This document shows, piece by piece, positions 1-7,378 of a stretch of 11,504 nucleotides of DNA (the stretch's first letter is position 1; each line of letters starts with the position of its first letter). The DNA is from JABDJZ01 sp047619685 (GTDB lineage Bacteria > Bacteroidota > Rhodothermia > Rhodothermales > UBA10348), in contig JBLHLC010000078.1 in the NCBI GenBank assembly GCA_047619685.1, forward strand, positions 1-11,504, in the 5' to 3' direction. Below the pieces are notes generated by a model that saw only the letters and a list, made by a program, of their open reading frames with translations, had not been told where the DNA came from and searched no databases. Position numbers and translations under genes: made by a program.

Positions 1-31
1 TGAAGGTGGACATAAGCGGACGCTCGATGCG

Positions 32-152
32 CCGGAGTGGAATAAGGAATCCCAATTCCACCAAATCCGCCGAATTGACCGCACGGAAGCGGAACACGGG
101 CGGCAATTCCACTTTCGCACCCGGATCCCGACCGCACGGAAGTGGAATTGGG
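32..152. repeat. Cluster of short direct and inverted repeats (GGAAGTGGAATTG-like units)
   Basis: An 18-base unit starting GACCGCACGGAAG occurs at 77-94 and 130-147 with a single mismatch (C/T), 53 bases apart. The core AAGTGGAATTG at 140-150 is perfectly inverted at 104-114 (CAATTCCACTT), which could form an 11-bp stem around a 25-base loop. CCCAATTCCA at 51-60 is the reverse complement of 143-152, and GGAGTGGAA at 34-42 is a fifth, partial copy. No coding potential was seen here. It could be a degenerate intergenic repeat family, a set of operator sites for the gene left of the window, or a transcription end of that gene. The sequence alone does not decide. Confidence 0.6.
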
Positions 153-257
153 AGAACGTATTCTACTTAGGCCAACGCTTAAGTGCCAAACAGGACGGCG
201 CACTACACTAGTTGGCCGACGAGTACGAGACCTGTTGTGGGGGATTTCCCGACGGTC

Positions 258-782
258 TTAGCTGGCCACGGGGGTCCAATCGGGGGCGGGCCTCCCGGCC
301 CAGACCCATACGATGTAATCGACGGTCGGAGGCTCCCCGCCAAGCTCCCGAATTCGCCTGTTGGCCTGTCCACGGTGGTACGAGCTGTGGGCGGCGACCT
401 GGTAGATGGTTTCACCCAGGGTGGTTGCTTCAGCCGTGAACCCAAGCTTCCTCTTCGAGAAGTAGGCGGCCCACGGCAGGACGGACTCCGATTGGATATT
501 CTCGCTAGTCAACTGATCTGCGAAGGCCTGAAGTCCCGGGTAGATGCTGCGGACCCAGTCTTCGAGCGCGGCTAGCGTCTCCAGTTGTGGGAGCGCCTTC
601 CAGTCGATTTTCTCACCCTGCCACGCTCCGTAGAACGCAAATTGGGTGTGATGGAGGTGGGTGAGGGTTTTTAGAAGCTGTTCGTCGTCGCCATCAGGCT
701 GGGCCGCGTGCGCTGCCTGGAAGACTTTGGCGTCGGCCCACTCCATATGGACGAAGAGCTCTTTGAGGAATGCGGCTGTCAT
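258..782 (-). CDS. DinB-like metal-binding protein (four-helix bundle)
   Basis: This encodes 174 residues, the usual size for the DinB/YfiT-like putative metalloenzyme superfamily, whose members are compact four-helix bundles holding a divalent metal through three histidines. The candidate ligands are visible: the HLHH cluster at residues 42-45 and H132/H136 in the C-terminal helix (HSSYHRGQ). The latter is followed by the family-typical RRIRELGGEPPTVDYIVWVW stretch. There is no signal peptide or membrane segment, so it is probably cytosolic. Many relatives are thiol-dependent transferases or of unknown function, and no substrate can be named here. The ATG at 780-782 begins directly with the first helix (AFLKELFVHMEWAD). 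No clear Shine-Dalgarno is seen. It is transcribed away from the DUF3500 remnant and appears monocistronic. Family assignment is firm; function is open. Confidence 0.85.
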   Translation of the reverse strand: MTAAFLKELFVHMEWADAKVFQAAHAAQPDGDDEQLLKTLTHLHHTQFAFYGAWQGEKIDWKALPQLETLAALEDWVRSIYPGLQAFADQLTSENIQSESVLPWAAYFSKRKLGFTAEATTLGETIYQVAAHSSYHRGQANRRIRELGGEPPTVDYIVWVWAGRPAPDWTPVAS

Positions 783-790
783 GGCGGGCT

Positions 791-804
791 GGTCTGGTGA
801 GACC
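791..804. other. Small perfect hairpin in the DinB gene leader
   Basis: GGTCT (791-795) and AGACC (800-804) form a perfect 5-bp stem with a four-base loop. It lies 9 bases upstream of the DinB-like start codon on the minus strand, where a ribosome would bind. It may influence initiation or be chance; a stem this short is weak evidence. Confidence 0.25.
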
Positions 805-835
805 GGATCTTACCCCACGCGCCAGACAGATGCAC

Positions 836-851
836 GGGGCATTGATGCCCC
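836..851. other. Perfect palindrome between DinB-like gene and DUF3500 remnant
   Basis: GGGGCATTGATGCCCC is a strong GC-rich dyad: 6-bp arms plus a further A-T pair around the centre. It lies in the 783-913 stretch, which has no recognisable gene. It sits about 54-70 bases upstream of the DinB-like start on the minus strand, a plausible operator position. There is no T-run on either side, so an intrinsic terminator is unlikely. Confidence 0.35.
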
Positions 852-913
852 ACCCAGGGGTATCTTGCTGCCGCTCGCGGCGCCCCGAGCCTCGCTGTTT
901 CCTGTTTTATTGA

Positions 914-1255
914 TCGCTCTCTCCCATCGGAATCCTCGCATCGGCGCTCGACGACGCTCAGCGAGCCATGCTCATGCGAATCGTCGACACCTACTCGTCA
1001 CTCATGGCTGAGGACGTCGCCGAGCTTCGGATGTCCGATCTGCAGACGGCCGGCATCGAAAACGTGTCGTTCGCATGGGCCGGTGGCTCCGAGCCCGGCG
1101 TGGGATCGTACTACCGCGTCCAGGGGCCGACCTTCCTCATCGAGTTCGACAACACTCAGAACGACGCTAATCACATCCACTCGGCATGGCGCGACTTCGA
1201 CGGAGACTTCGGGCGGGACCTCCTTCGCGAACATCTGCGGGAGCACGAGCACTGA
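914..1255 (+). pseudogene. DUF3500 family protein, C-terminal remnant
   Basis: The frame is open from just after a TGA at 911-913 to a natural TGA at 1253-1255 (113 codons). Family resemblance starts around 926 (GILASALDDAQRAMLMRIVDTY), upstream of the first ATG at 968. It continues through the most conserved DUF3500 block: FAWAGG, SYYRVQGPTFLIEFDNTQN, ANHIHSAWRDFDGDFGRDLL, ending in a His-rich tail. Complete DUF3500 proteins, as I recall them, are roughly 300-400 residues with an N-terminal signal peptide, so two thirds or more is missing. No other frame upstream carries the lost part. This is therefore a 5'-truncated relic, not a small gene. A translated 95-residue peptide from the ATG at 968 is possible but would lack most of the fold. 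The function of the family is unknown to me. Confidence 0.75.
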
Positions 1256-1315
1256 TGCACGCGTGGAGAGTGATCCTGGTGACCGGAGGTCGGGGCGTGT
1301 TCGTGGACTAATCCT

Positions 1316-1346
1316 GGAAGCGGGATCCATGTTGCCGACCGCTTCC
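1316..1346. other. Inverted repeat between the convergent DUF3500 remnant and serine hydrolase gene
   Basis: GGAAGCGG at 1316-1323 is perfectly inverted as CCGCTTCC at 1339-1346, with a 15-base loop. It lies in the 126-bp gap between two convergent 3' ends, where a bidirectional transcription end would be expected. No T-run follows on either strand. The same octamer also occurs inside the repeat cluster at 85-92. Role uncertain. Confidence 0.35.
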
Positions 1347-1381
1347 GCAGCACTAGGCGAGACGACCCACGTGGAACTGCG

Positions 1382-3094
1382 CTAGTTGCGCCGTTCAAAC
1401 CAGACGCCTCTGGTCCGTCCATTTGCGGCCGAGAACCCGTCGATATTTCCGACAGGATCGCGATGGAATTCCATGGTCGAAAGCAGTCCGGGTCCGGAGA
1501 ATGTGTCACCCTCCCGGTGGTTGACTGCGGCAGGATCCACCCAGCGGTGGTGTGCCATCAGGCGCTCGTCCTCCACGCGAAGAGTATAGAAGGTCTCAAG
1601 CTCCTCCGAGTAGTAGCGACCAGCGAACGCCGCCAGTTGTTCTGGTGTGGGCGCAACCGGTGCGGCCGTGGTGTCCTCCGCAGCTTCGGCGGGTTGCGCG
1701 GGGGCCGGGAGGGGCTCGAAATAGTCCGCAAAGAACGCGTCTGCGATTCTGGGCCACGTCCCGTTACGATCAAAGGACGGGTTGTTGCTGGACATGAACA
1801 GTCCAGACTGGATCTCCGGGTAATAGCTGAAATACGTGCGATGGGCCGTTTCCCCGCCGGTATGGCTGTAGAGTCGCTGTCCCCGGTACTTGCCGATGCC
1901 AAGCCCCAGGCCGTACGTGAGGGTATCGCCGGAGGTGGTGATGCCGGGCGTGGTGATGGCCTCGACCGCAGCCGCGCCCCCGACCCGGTGGTGTGTGTAG
2001 TTCAGCATCCATTGGGTGATGTCCAGCGCCGTGGTGTTGACCCCACTCGCACCGTAGGCAGAGGCAAAATCCGTCACGTATCGGTACCCGCCGTCCTGCC
2101 TGGTTGCGTACCCCTGGGAGCTTCCCGGAATGACCTGTCCCTGAACCGTCTTGACGGTCGTTGACGTCATTTCCAGCGGCCCGAAGATCCGTTCCTCAAG
2201 GAAGTCCCCCCACGACTGACCCGAGACACGCTCCACCAGTTGCGCGAGGAGCATGAAAGTGGTGTTGTTGTAGTTGTACTCGGCTCCCGGCGGGTTTTGC
2301 AGGGCCGCCTGGCGCTGGATTACGCGAAACGGCTCATCGGCAGACATCGCATCGGTGGACTGCCAACCCCCCATGCCGAGGAAATTTAGAATTGCCCTGT
2401 ATCCGGTGGTGTGGTTGAGCATGTTGCGGATGGTGACCGGCGTCCCGAAGTCCTTCAGTTCGGGCAGGTGAAGCCTCACATCATCATCCAGCGTGAGCTT
2501 CCCATCGCCCACAAGGAGCATGACCGCCATCGCCGTGAACTGCTTGGAGACGGACGCCACGCTCATGCCGGAGTTGACGTCCAGAGGAATCCCGTAGGTC
2601 AGGTTGGACATCCCATAGGCCTTGGCGAAGACGATCTCGCCCTCCCGGAGCACCGAAACCACCACGCCGGGGACCGAATCTCCGGAAAACGGCGTCATGA
2701 GCTGGTCAACGATTTCCTCTGATGTTACGGCGGCCGGTTGAAGGGCGATGAGCAGCACCTCATAATCACCCTCCTGGCGCTCAAAGGGAGTGACGGCCAG
2801 GGTGAAACGGCCGGACGAGTCCGTGATGATCTGGAACGACTCCGGCCCACGGGCGGGGGAGTCGAACGTGCCCAGTTCGGCGCCGTCGGGGCCGAGAATG
2901 GTGACAACCACGTCAACCGTCAACTGGTCGACATACCCGTACACGTAGGACCCGGAGTCCGCGCGGAAACTGTAGGTCTCGCGGGAGTCAGGACCAAGGG
3001 TACCGGGAACTGAGGTACCGAGCACCAACGGCGCTTGGGCCAACACGGGCGAAGCAAGGAGGGCAAGAACGGCGAGGCAGAGCGTGATTCTCAT
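1382..3094 (-). CDS. Exported serine hydrolase, class C beta-lactamase/PBP4* family
   Basis: The 570-residue product starts with a Sec signal peptide (hydrophobic core about 4-18, cleavage near VLA|Q at 19/20). Residues 25-120 resemble a PPC-like beta domain (GTLGPDSRETYSFRADSG ... GRFTLAVTP). The beta-lactamase-type domain (about 125-460) carries the catalytic motifs: SxxK as SVSK (S181 nucleophile, K184), the YxN motif as Y275-N276-N277, and the third motif HTG (H411-G413). After a Pro/Ala-rich linker (462-485) comes a lipocalin-like beta domain (about 486-570), common at the C-terminus of these hydrolases. The family includes esterases, D-aminopeptidases, DD-peptidases and rarely true beta-lactamases, so the substrate is unknown and antibiotic resistance should not be assumed. 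It acts in the periplasm or outside. The gene appears intact and is divergent from the M14 peptidase gene. No Shine-Dalgarno is obvious before the ATG. Confidence 0.93.
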   Translation of the reverse strand: MRITLCLAVLALLASPVLAQAPLVLGTSVPGTLGPDSRETYSFRADSGSYVYGYVDQLTVDVVVTILGPDGAELGTFDSPARGPESFQIITDSSGRFTLAVTPFERQEGDYEVLLIALQPAAVTSEEIVDQLMTPFSGDSVPGVVVSVLREGEIVFAKAYGMSNLTYGIPLDVNSGMSVASVSKQFTAMAVMLLVGDGKLTLDDDVRLHLPELKDFGTPVTIRNMLNHTTGYRAILNFLGMGGWQSTDAMSADEPFRVIQRQAALQNPPGAEYNYNNTTFMLLAQLVERVSGQSWGDFLEERIFGPLEMTSTTVKTVQGQVIPGSSQGYATRQDGGYRYVTDFASAYGASGVNTTALDITQWMLNYTHHRVGGAAAVEAITTPGITTSGDTLTYGLGLGIGKYRGQRLYSHTGGETAHRTYFSYYPEIQSGLFMSSNNPSFDRNGTWPRIADAFFADYFEPLPAPAQPAEAAEDTTAAPVAPTPEQLAAFAGRYYSEELETFYTLRVEDERLMAHHRWVDPAAVNHREGDTFSGPGLLSTMEFHRDPVGNIDGFSAANGRTRGVWFERRN

Positions 3095-3292
3095 TTCTAT
3101 CCGGCGATGATTCCGCCGAATAATAACCCCCCACAGCCGACCCTACTTCATCACTACCATCGCCTTTCTGATCGTCTTGCCAGCCGCGTGGAGTAATCCA
3201 CCCACGGTCGCATAAAGGGGGTCGGAAATCAGCGTTTGCCCGGGGGCGCGGTCCGCCGTTATGATTGACTACAACCGACGATAGAAATCGCC
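3095..3292. promoter_or_regulatory. Divergent intergenic promoter region of two exported-hydrolase genes
   Basis: These 198 bases separate the starts of the serine hydrolase (minus) and the M14 peptidase (plus), so promoters for both must lie here or upstream. ATAGAAAT occurs just before both start codons: GATAGAAATCGCC before the plus-strand ATG and GGATAGAAATG at the minus-strand start. A small dyad, CGGCG...CGCCG, spans 3103-3119. TTGACT at 3265-3270 resembles a -35 box but has no matching -10 at normal spacing. No convincing promoter can be assigned by eye. Confidence 0.45.
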
Positions 3293-5053
3293 ATGATCAA
3301 CCGCCAGATTATTCTCCTGTGTTTGTGCCCGTTTGTGGCTGCAAATGTCAGCGCGCAACGTGGCGATCTCGTAGGTAGCGATGGGAAAGTCGCCTTTGAC
3401 CACTACCACACCTGGCAGGAGACACATTCGATTCTCGAGTCCTGGGCCAACAAATACCCGGACCTCACGGAGGTCTACTCGATTGGGAAGAGCTACGAAG
3501 GTGTGGATCTGATGGTCATGGCGGTCACCAACGAGGCAACCGGACCCGCGTCGGAGAAACCCGCGCTCTATCTGGACGGCGGCATCCATGCGGCAGAACT
3601 CACCGGCTCCGAAGTGGCGATGTACACCCTGGAATATCTCCTGACGAACTACGGCATCGACCCCGAAGTCACCGGACTCCTGGACACGCGGGCCTTCTAC
3701 GTCCGACCAAAGTTCAACCCTGACGGTTCAAATCTGGTGCTGACCACAGATCAGTCGCTGCGGAGCACGGTCCATCCCGTGGATCAGGACTTCGACGGGC
3801 TGATTGATGAGGATCCTAGCGAGGATCTCGATGGCGATGGCTGGATCACGACCATGCGTCGGCCCTCCGCGGACGGGGCGTTCTGCGCCGATTCCCGTGA
3901 CTCCCGCATTCTTCTGCGTCGAGCCGATGCGGAGGAGGGAGCCGTCTGCTACGAGCGGATACCGGAGGGGATCGATAACGATTCAGACGGCCGTTGGAGT
4001 GAGGACGGGACTGGCGGCATCGACATGAACCGCAATTTCCCGCGGAACTGGGAGCGATGGCACCTACAGCCTGGTGCGGGGGACTTTCCGCTGTCGGAGC
4101 CCGAGACCTATGCCGCAGTCAACTTCCTGAATGAACACCGGAACGTGGCGTTCATCATACACGGGCATACCGCCGGTGGCTTTGTGTATCGTTTGCCGTC
4201 TGCGTCGGCGCCCAGTCTGTTCAACACGACGGACTTGGCCCTTATCGATGACCTGAGTTCGTTTTATACGGAAAGCACAGGCCGCCCTGTGATTCCGTCC
4301 GCAACGCATCCCACGGAGCACCGGTACGGCACGCTGATCAGTTTTGGATACTGGGACCACGGCGTGGTCGGGTGGGTGCCTGAATACTCTCCCGGGCCGT
4401 CCGAATGGGTCCCGGATTCAGATGGGGACGGTGAAATCGATGAGTTGGATCACCACGCCTACAACGATTCGGCCTTTGGCGGGCGGTACTTCAGCGATTG
4501 GACCACCTTCGAACATCCGCAGCTGGGCCCGGTCGAGATTGGCGGGTGGCACAACAAGTATTGGGGCCAGAATCCGCCCGCTGAGCTCCTTCTGCAGGAG
4601 GTGCAAGCGCAGGTGCCCTGGATTCTGTACGTGGCGGGGAGGACGCCGCTGCTTTCCGTGGGCGATCCGGAGGTCGAGCCTCTCGGGGAGGGCCGCTACA
4701 GAATTCGGGTTACTGTTCGCAATGACGGAAGCCTCGCGACACATCTGACCGAGAGGGGCCACGAAGGAAGGGAGATCGAGGGCGGCCGGCTGGTGCAACA
4801 AGTTGTCAATCCGCCAACGGTTTCGCTGGAGACGGAGGGCGCGCGTATAGTTGAGGGCGGCGACGGCGTAGTGCCGTCATCGAGGGCTACACTGCCGCAT
4901 CTGGCCGGGACAAGCGGGATAACCAGCGCTGTGGGTTCCAGCGAGCACGTCGTGGAGTGGGTGGTTGAGAGCGACGGACGCTTCGCGGTAAGGGCCGTGG
5001 CTCAGGCCGACAAGGGAGGGACGGCTCGTTCTGGCTGGGTCAGGCACCGCTAG
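3293..5053 (+). CDS. Exported M14 family zinc carboxypeptidase
   Basis: The 586-residue product begins with a signal peptide (cleavage near VSA|Q at 21/22). The M14 carboxypeptidase fold follows (about 33-450). Visible active-site elements are HxxE zinc ligands H99 and E102 (GGIHAAELTGSE), R138 in FYVRPKFNPDG, substrate-binding N246-R247 in MNRNFP, the third zinc ligand probably H292 in HGHTAGG, and the general base probably E364 in WVPEYSPG. Four DxDxDG loops (164-169, 178-183, 228-233, 375-380) are inserted in the catalytic domain and look like EF-hand-type calcium sites. Residues about 455-586 form a beta-rich extension without a clear sorting signal. The role is extracellular or periplasmic removal of C-terminal residues from peptides; the exact specificity is not readable. 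It is convergent with the T9SS fragment, 15 bases away. The start was chosen because the signal peptide begins there. Confidence 0.92.
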   Translation: MINRQIILLCLCPFVAANVSAQRGDLVGSDGKVAFDHYHTWQETHSILESWANKYPDLTEVYSIGKSYEGVDLMVMAVTNEATGPASEKPALYLDGGIHAAELTGSEVAMYTLEYLLTNYGIDPEVTGLLDTRAFYVRPKFNPDGSNLVLTTDQSLRSTVHPVDQDFDGLIDEDPSEDLDGDGWITTMRRPSADGAFCADSRDSRILLRRADAEEGAVCYERIPEGIDNDSDGRWSEDGTGGIDMNRNFPRNWERWHLQPGAGDFPLSEPETYAAVNFLNEHRNVAFIIHGHTAGGFVYRLPSASAPSLFNTTDLALIDDLSSFYTESTGRPVIPSATHPTEHRYGTLISFGYWDHGVVGWVPEYSPGPSEWVPDSDGDGEIDELDHHAYNDSAFGGRYFSDWTTFEHPQLGPVEIGGWHNKYWGQNPPAELLLQEVQAQVPWILYVAGRTPLLSVGDPEVEPLGEGRYRIRVTVRNDGSLATHLTERGHEGREIEGGRLVQQVVNPPTVSLETEGARIVEGGDGVVPSSRATLPHLAGTSGITSAVGSSEHVVEWVVESDGRFAVRAVAQADKGGTARSGWVRHR

Positions 5054-5068
5054 GCCACCTGGACTGCC

Positions 5069-6271
5069 TCAGCGCGCCAGGAGCATGGACCGGGTGGCTG
5101 TTCTCTGGCCGGATCGCAGGAGAATTGCGTAGAGGCCAGGAGGGCTTGTTCCCGCGTCCCAGACTACTACCTGTGTTCCCACCGCCCGCGATCCATTCGC
5201 CAGCGTTGCAATCTTTCGCCCCAGTACGTCAAATACAGAAAGCTCAATGTCACTTGGTTCGGGCAGGCGGAAGCTGAGGGTGACGGCTCCAGCAGACGGG
5301 TTGGGGAAGATGGGGTCCAGTCCGAACTCGGTGGGAGGGACCTCCGTCGGCGCCGCCCCGGTACGAAGCTCCAGGCGGCGCTCACTGCCTTCTCCCGCGG
5401 AGGCAACCGAGTAGGCCGGATCCTGGCTCAGATCATGCGAGGTCCCGGTGGCTGGGTCAAAGACGTGGGCGCTCACGGTCTCGGGGACCTCAAATGTGAG
5501 CCTCACGACACCCGCGGTAGCGGTCGTTATGACCAGCGGCCATGAGCTTCCGGCCGGCCGCGCGTCAACCGACAGCGGAAAGCGCTCGCCTTCGAACGAC
5601 ACGGAGACGTAATCCCCGATCACCGGCGGTTCAGGCCGGTCCAGAAGGTCCCAACCCATTGAGGCACTCGGCGCGAGAACCGCAAGGTTGTCTGCGTCGC
5701 GGGAACGGCTCTTTACCGCCGATGCCCCAATGGTCCAGTCCAGGGAAGCCTCCCATTTGGGGGCCGCGTTTGTAGAAACACTCGACAGGTCGGGGTCGAT
5801 GAACAGGGTATCCTTCGCAGTGCCTGAGTTGTGGACAGCGTACTCTTCGCCAACAATCCAGGGCCCTTCGTGACTCGACCAGGCACCATCATAACGTCTC
5901 GCGTCGACCAACCCGGAGCTGGAAGTAACCTTTTCCGCCGGAATCGGGAAACCGAACGGATTGCCGACCAAATTCCAACCCGGGAGGAGCTCTCGTGCAA
6001 AGGGCTCATTGGCCGCGACGGAGGTCAGAGGCCCGGTATCGAACGTCGCGCTCGTTCTACTCCGAAGCCAAAATGCAAACCCTGGCCCGATTCGAACGGC
6101 TCCTGCCGGGTTATGCTCACGCAGTACGCCCCCTGTCACTTCACCGAACAGTCGCCACATTGACGACTCATACGCTCCGAGGTCATCGACAAAAACCGAA
6201 TCGACGGAGTCATTGTCCGGCCTTCCGGGAATGGAAATCAGTCGGTACCCGTCCGCCGACCAAGGCCCCAT
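5069..6271 (-). pseudogene. C-terminal fragment of a T9SS cargo-like secreted protein
   Basis: The frame encodes up to 400 residues. The last 84 or so (317-400) are a type A T9SS sorting domain: FPNPSAG, the GRKIATL core, and PPGLYAILLRSGQRTATRSMLLAR at the end. Such domains direct proteins through the type IX secretion pore and are removed at the surface. The preceding 310 residues include a GYRLISIPG ... LGAYESSMWRLFGEV block and a GWNLVGNPFGFPI block, seen in large cargo proteins upstream of the sorting domain. There is no signal peptide. The apparent start ATG (6269-6271) lies inside codons of the adjacent kinase sequence, in another frame, and is preceded two codons earlier by TGA. So the 5' part of the gene is gone, probably together with the kinase 3' part. 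The domain that carried the main activity cannot be known. Expression is doubtful. Confidence 0.78.
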
Positions 6272-6837
6272 ATGTCAGACCTGTGGTCGACGGTTTCCCC
6301 CCGAGCCTGCTCTGGAGACATGTAGGCTGCAGTCCCGACGGTGCCGCCGGCCGTTGTCATGTGGGCCGATCCAAGAAAGCGGGCAAGGCCAAAATCAAGG
6401 ACGCGCAAACGACCCCTCGGGTCTACAATCAGGTTTCCGGGCTTGATGTCACGATGAACGATCCCCTGGTCGTGGGCCGCGCCGATAGCCTCCGCCGCCT
6501 GTCGTACCCAGTCTACCGCATCGGCGACAGGTACATCGCCATCCTTGATGCGCTCGGCCAATGTCTGGCCCTCCACGGACGCCATCACGATGAACGCCTG
6601 GTCTTCGTGTTCGCCGAATTCGTAGATCGGGCATATGCCCGGGTGATCCAGAGCGGCTGCCGTCCGCGCCTCGGCGAGGAATCGCGCGTGTGTTTCCTCG
6701 TCCGTGCCCAACCGGGTGAGAAACTTGAGGGCTACCGTCCGGCCCAGTTTGGTATCTTGGGCCTTGTACACAACCCCCATTCCGCCTTCACCGATGCGGT
6801 GGGTGATTTCAAATTGGGCGACGACGGATCCAATCAT
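6238..6837 (-). pseudogene. Ser/Thr protein kinase (Hanks type), truncated in the catalytic domain
   Basis: From the ATG at 6835-6837 the product is 199 residues. It has glycine loop GEGGMG (16-21), ATP-anchoring lysine in VALKF (K38), catalytic loop HRDIKPGN (128-135), magnesium-binding DFG (148-150), an activation segment with threonines (161-170), SPEQ in place of APE (174-177), and D188-W190 of subdomain IX. After GLG (191-193) kinase similarity stops; the frame reads RRTGTD and ends. A bacterial PknB-type domain normally continues about 70 more residues (subdomains X-XI), usually followed by a membrane or sensor part. None is present, so the C-lobe is incomplete and the protein is probably unstable or inactive. 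Further upstream in-frame starts (6918) add only a non-homologous stretch. The gene is divergent from the anti-sigma cluster, suggesting that it once signalled to it. Confidence 0.88.
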
Positions 6838-6976
6838 GCGAATAGCGGGGAGGTACCTTGAACATGCACGGCCAAGGGAACAAAGTGTGAAACCACTGGG
6901 AGCAAATGTCCCAAACACGCTTGCTCTTTAGTTGTGCAGGCGTACTCTTACCTCACTGCATTCTAACCCCTCCCTC
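6838..6976. promoter_or_regulatory. Divergent region between truncated kinase and anti-sigma cluster
   Basis: This 139-bp gap between opposite starts should hold promoters for both directions. A perfect short dyad, TGGGA (6897-6901) and TCCCA (6909-6913), lies near the middle and could be an operator or sigma-factor site. No -35/-10 pair with normal spacing was recognised, and no Shine-Dalgarno precedes either start. If the plus-strand gene starts at the TTG at 6932, the region is shorter. Confidence 0.4.
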
Positions 6977-7378
6977 ATGGAGCGTGCCTTTCCACGCGAT
7001 ATTGCGGCATTGGATAGCATTTTTGCCTACCTGGACGAATATGCGGGCCAGGCTGCGCTCAGCCCCGCTGTCAGTTTCCCCATCAGCATGGCGGTGGAAG
7101 AGCTCTTTACCAATATGGTGAAGTACAACAGTTTGGGCGCTGGCGAGATTGTCATTGGTATCTCTGGAGGACCGGAGTCGGTCGAGGTGGTGTTGGTTGA
7201 CTCGGACTCGGCCCCGTTTGACGTGACGGCCAATCAGCGGGTGGATACGTCGGCTCCGCTTGAGGCCAGGACACCCGGCCGCCTGGGCTTACACCTCGTT
7301 CAACGCATGATGGATGAGATCTACTACGAGCACAAGAAGAGGCGGACGCAAATCCGGCTCGTCAAATATTTGAGATGA
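6977..7378 (+). CDS. Anti-sigma regulatory factor, RsbW/SpoIIAB-like GHKL ATPase-kinase
   Basis: The 133-residue product has the histidine-kinase-like ATPase fold of RsbW proteins. The N box is AVEELFTNMVKYN (E41/E42 and N46), followed by a G1-like VDSDSAPFD (75-82), in which the usual D-x-G glycine is replaced (D-S-D), and a G2 box PGRLGLHLVQRMMDEI (100-115). Family members bind a sigma factor or other target and phosphorylate a STAS partner on serine using ATP. The gene overlaps the following STAS gene by four bases (ATGA), which supports coupled translation and a direct pair. The start chosen is ATG 6977, giving MERAFPRDIAALDSIF; a TTG at 6932 would add 15 residues, and neither has a visible Shine-Dalgarno. 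The altered G1 box could weaken ATP binding. The partner could be the sigma factor downstream or an unrelated response protein. Confidence 0.85.
   Translation: MERAFPRDIAALDSIFAYLDEYAGQAALSPAVSFPISMAVEELFTNMVKYNSLGAGEIVIGISGGPESVEVVLVDSDSAPFDVTANQRVDTSAPLEARTPGRLGLHLVQRMMDEIYYEHKKRRTQIRLVKYLR

Noticed and set aside
183..575. Open frame on the plus strand opposite the DinB-like gene
   Set aside because: It lies mostly antisense to a gene with clear family motifs, and its translation is low-complexity (Gly/Pro/Arg-rich) with no recognisable domain.
1463..2164. 233-codon plus-strand frame inside the serine hydrolase gene
   Set aside because: It is antisense to the catalytic and C-terminal domains, whose motifs are intact on the minus strand; the plus-strand product shows no family features.
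1382..3094. Antibiotic-resistance beta-lactamase
   Set aside because: The SVSK, YNN and HTG motifs are shared by esterases and peptidases of the same superfamily, and the added N- and C-terminal domains are typical of general serine hydrolases, so a resistance role is not supported.
5054..5068. Bidirectional terminator between the M14 gene and the T9SS fragment
   Set aside because: The gap is only 15 bases, with no hairpin of meaningful length and no T-run.
5995..6861. 288-codon plus-strand frame across the kinase and T9SS fragment
   Set aside because: It is antisense to sequence that clearly encodes kinase motifs, and it is long only because both fragments have GC-rich codon use. No domain was recognised in it.
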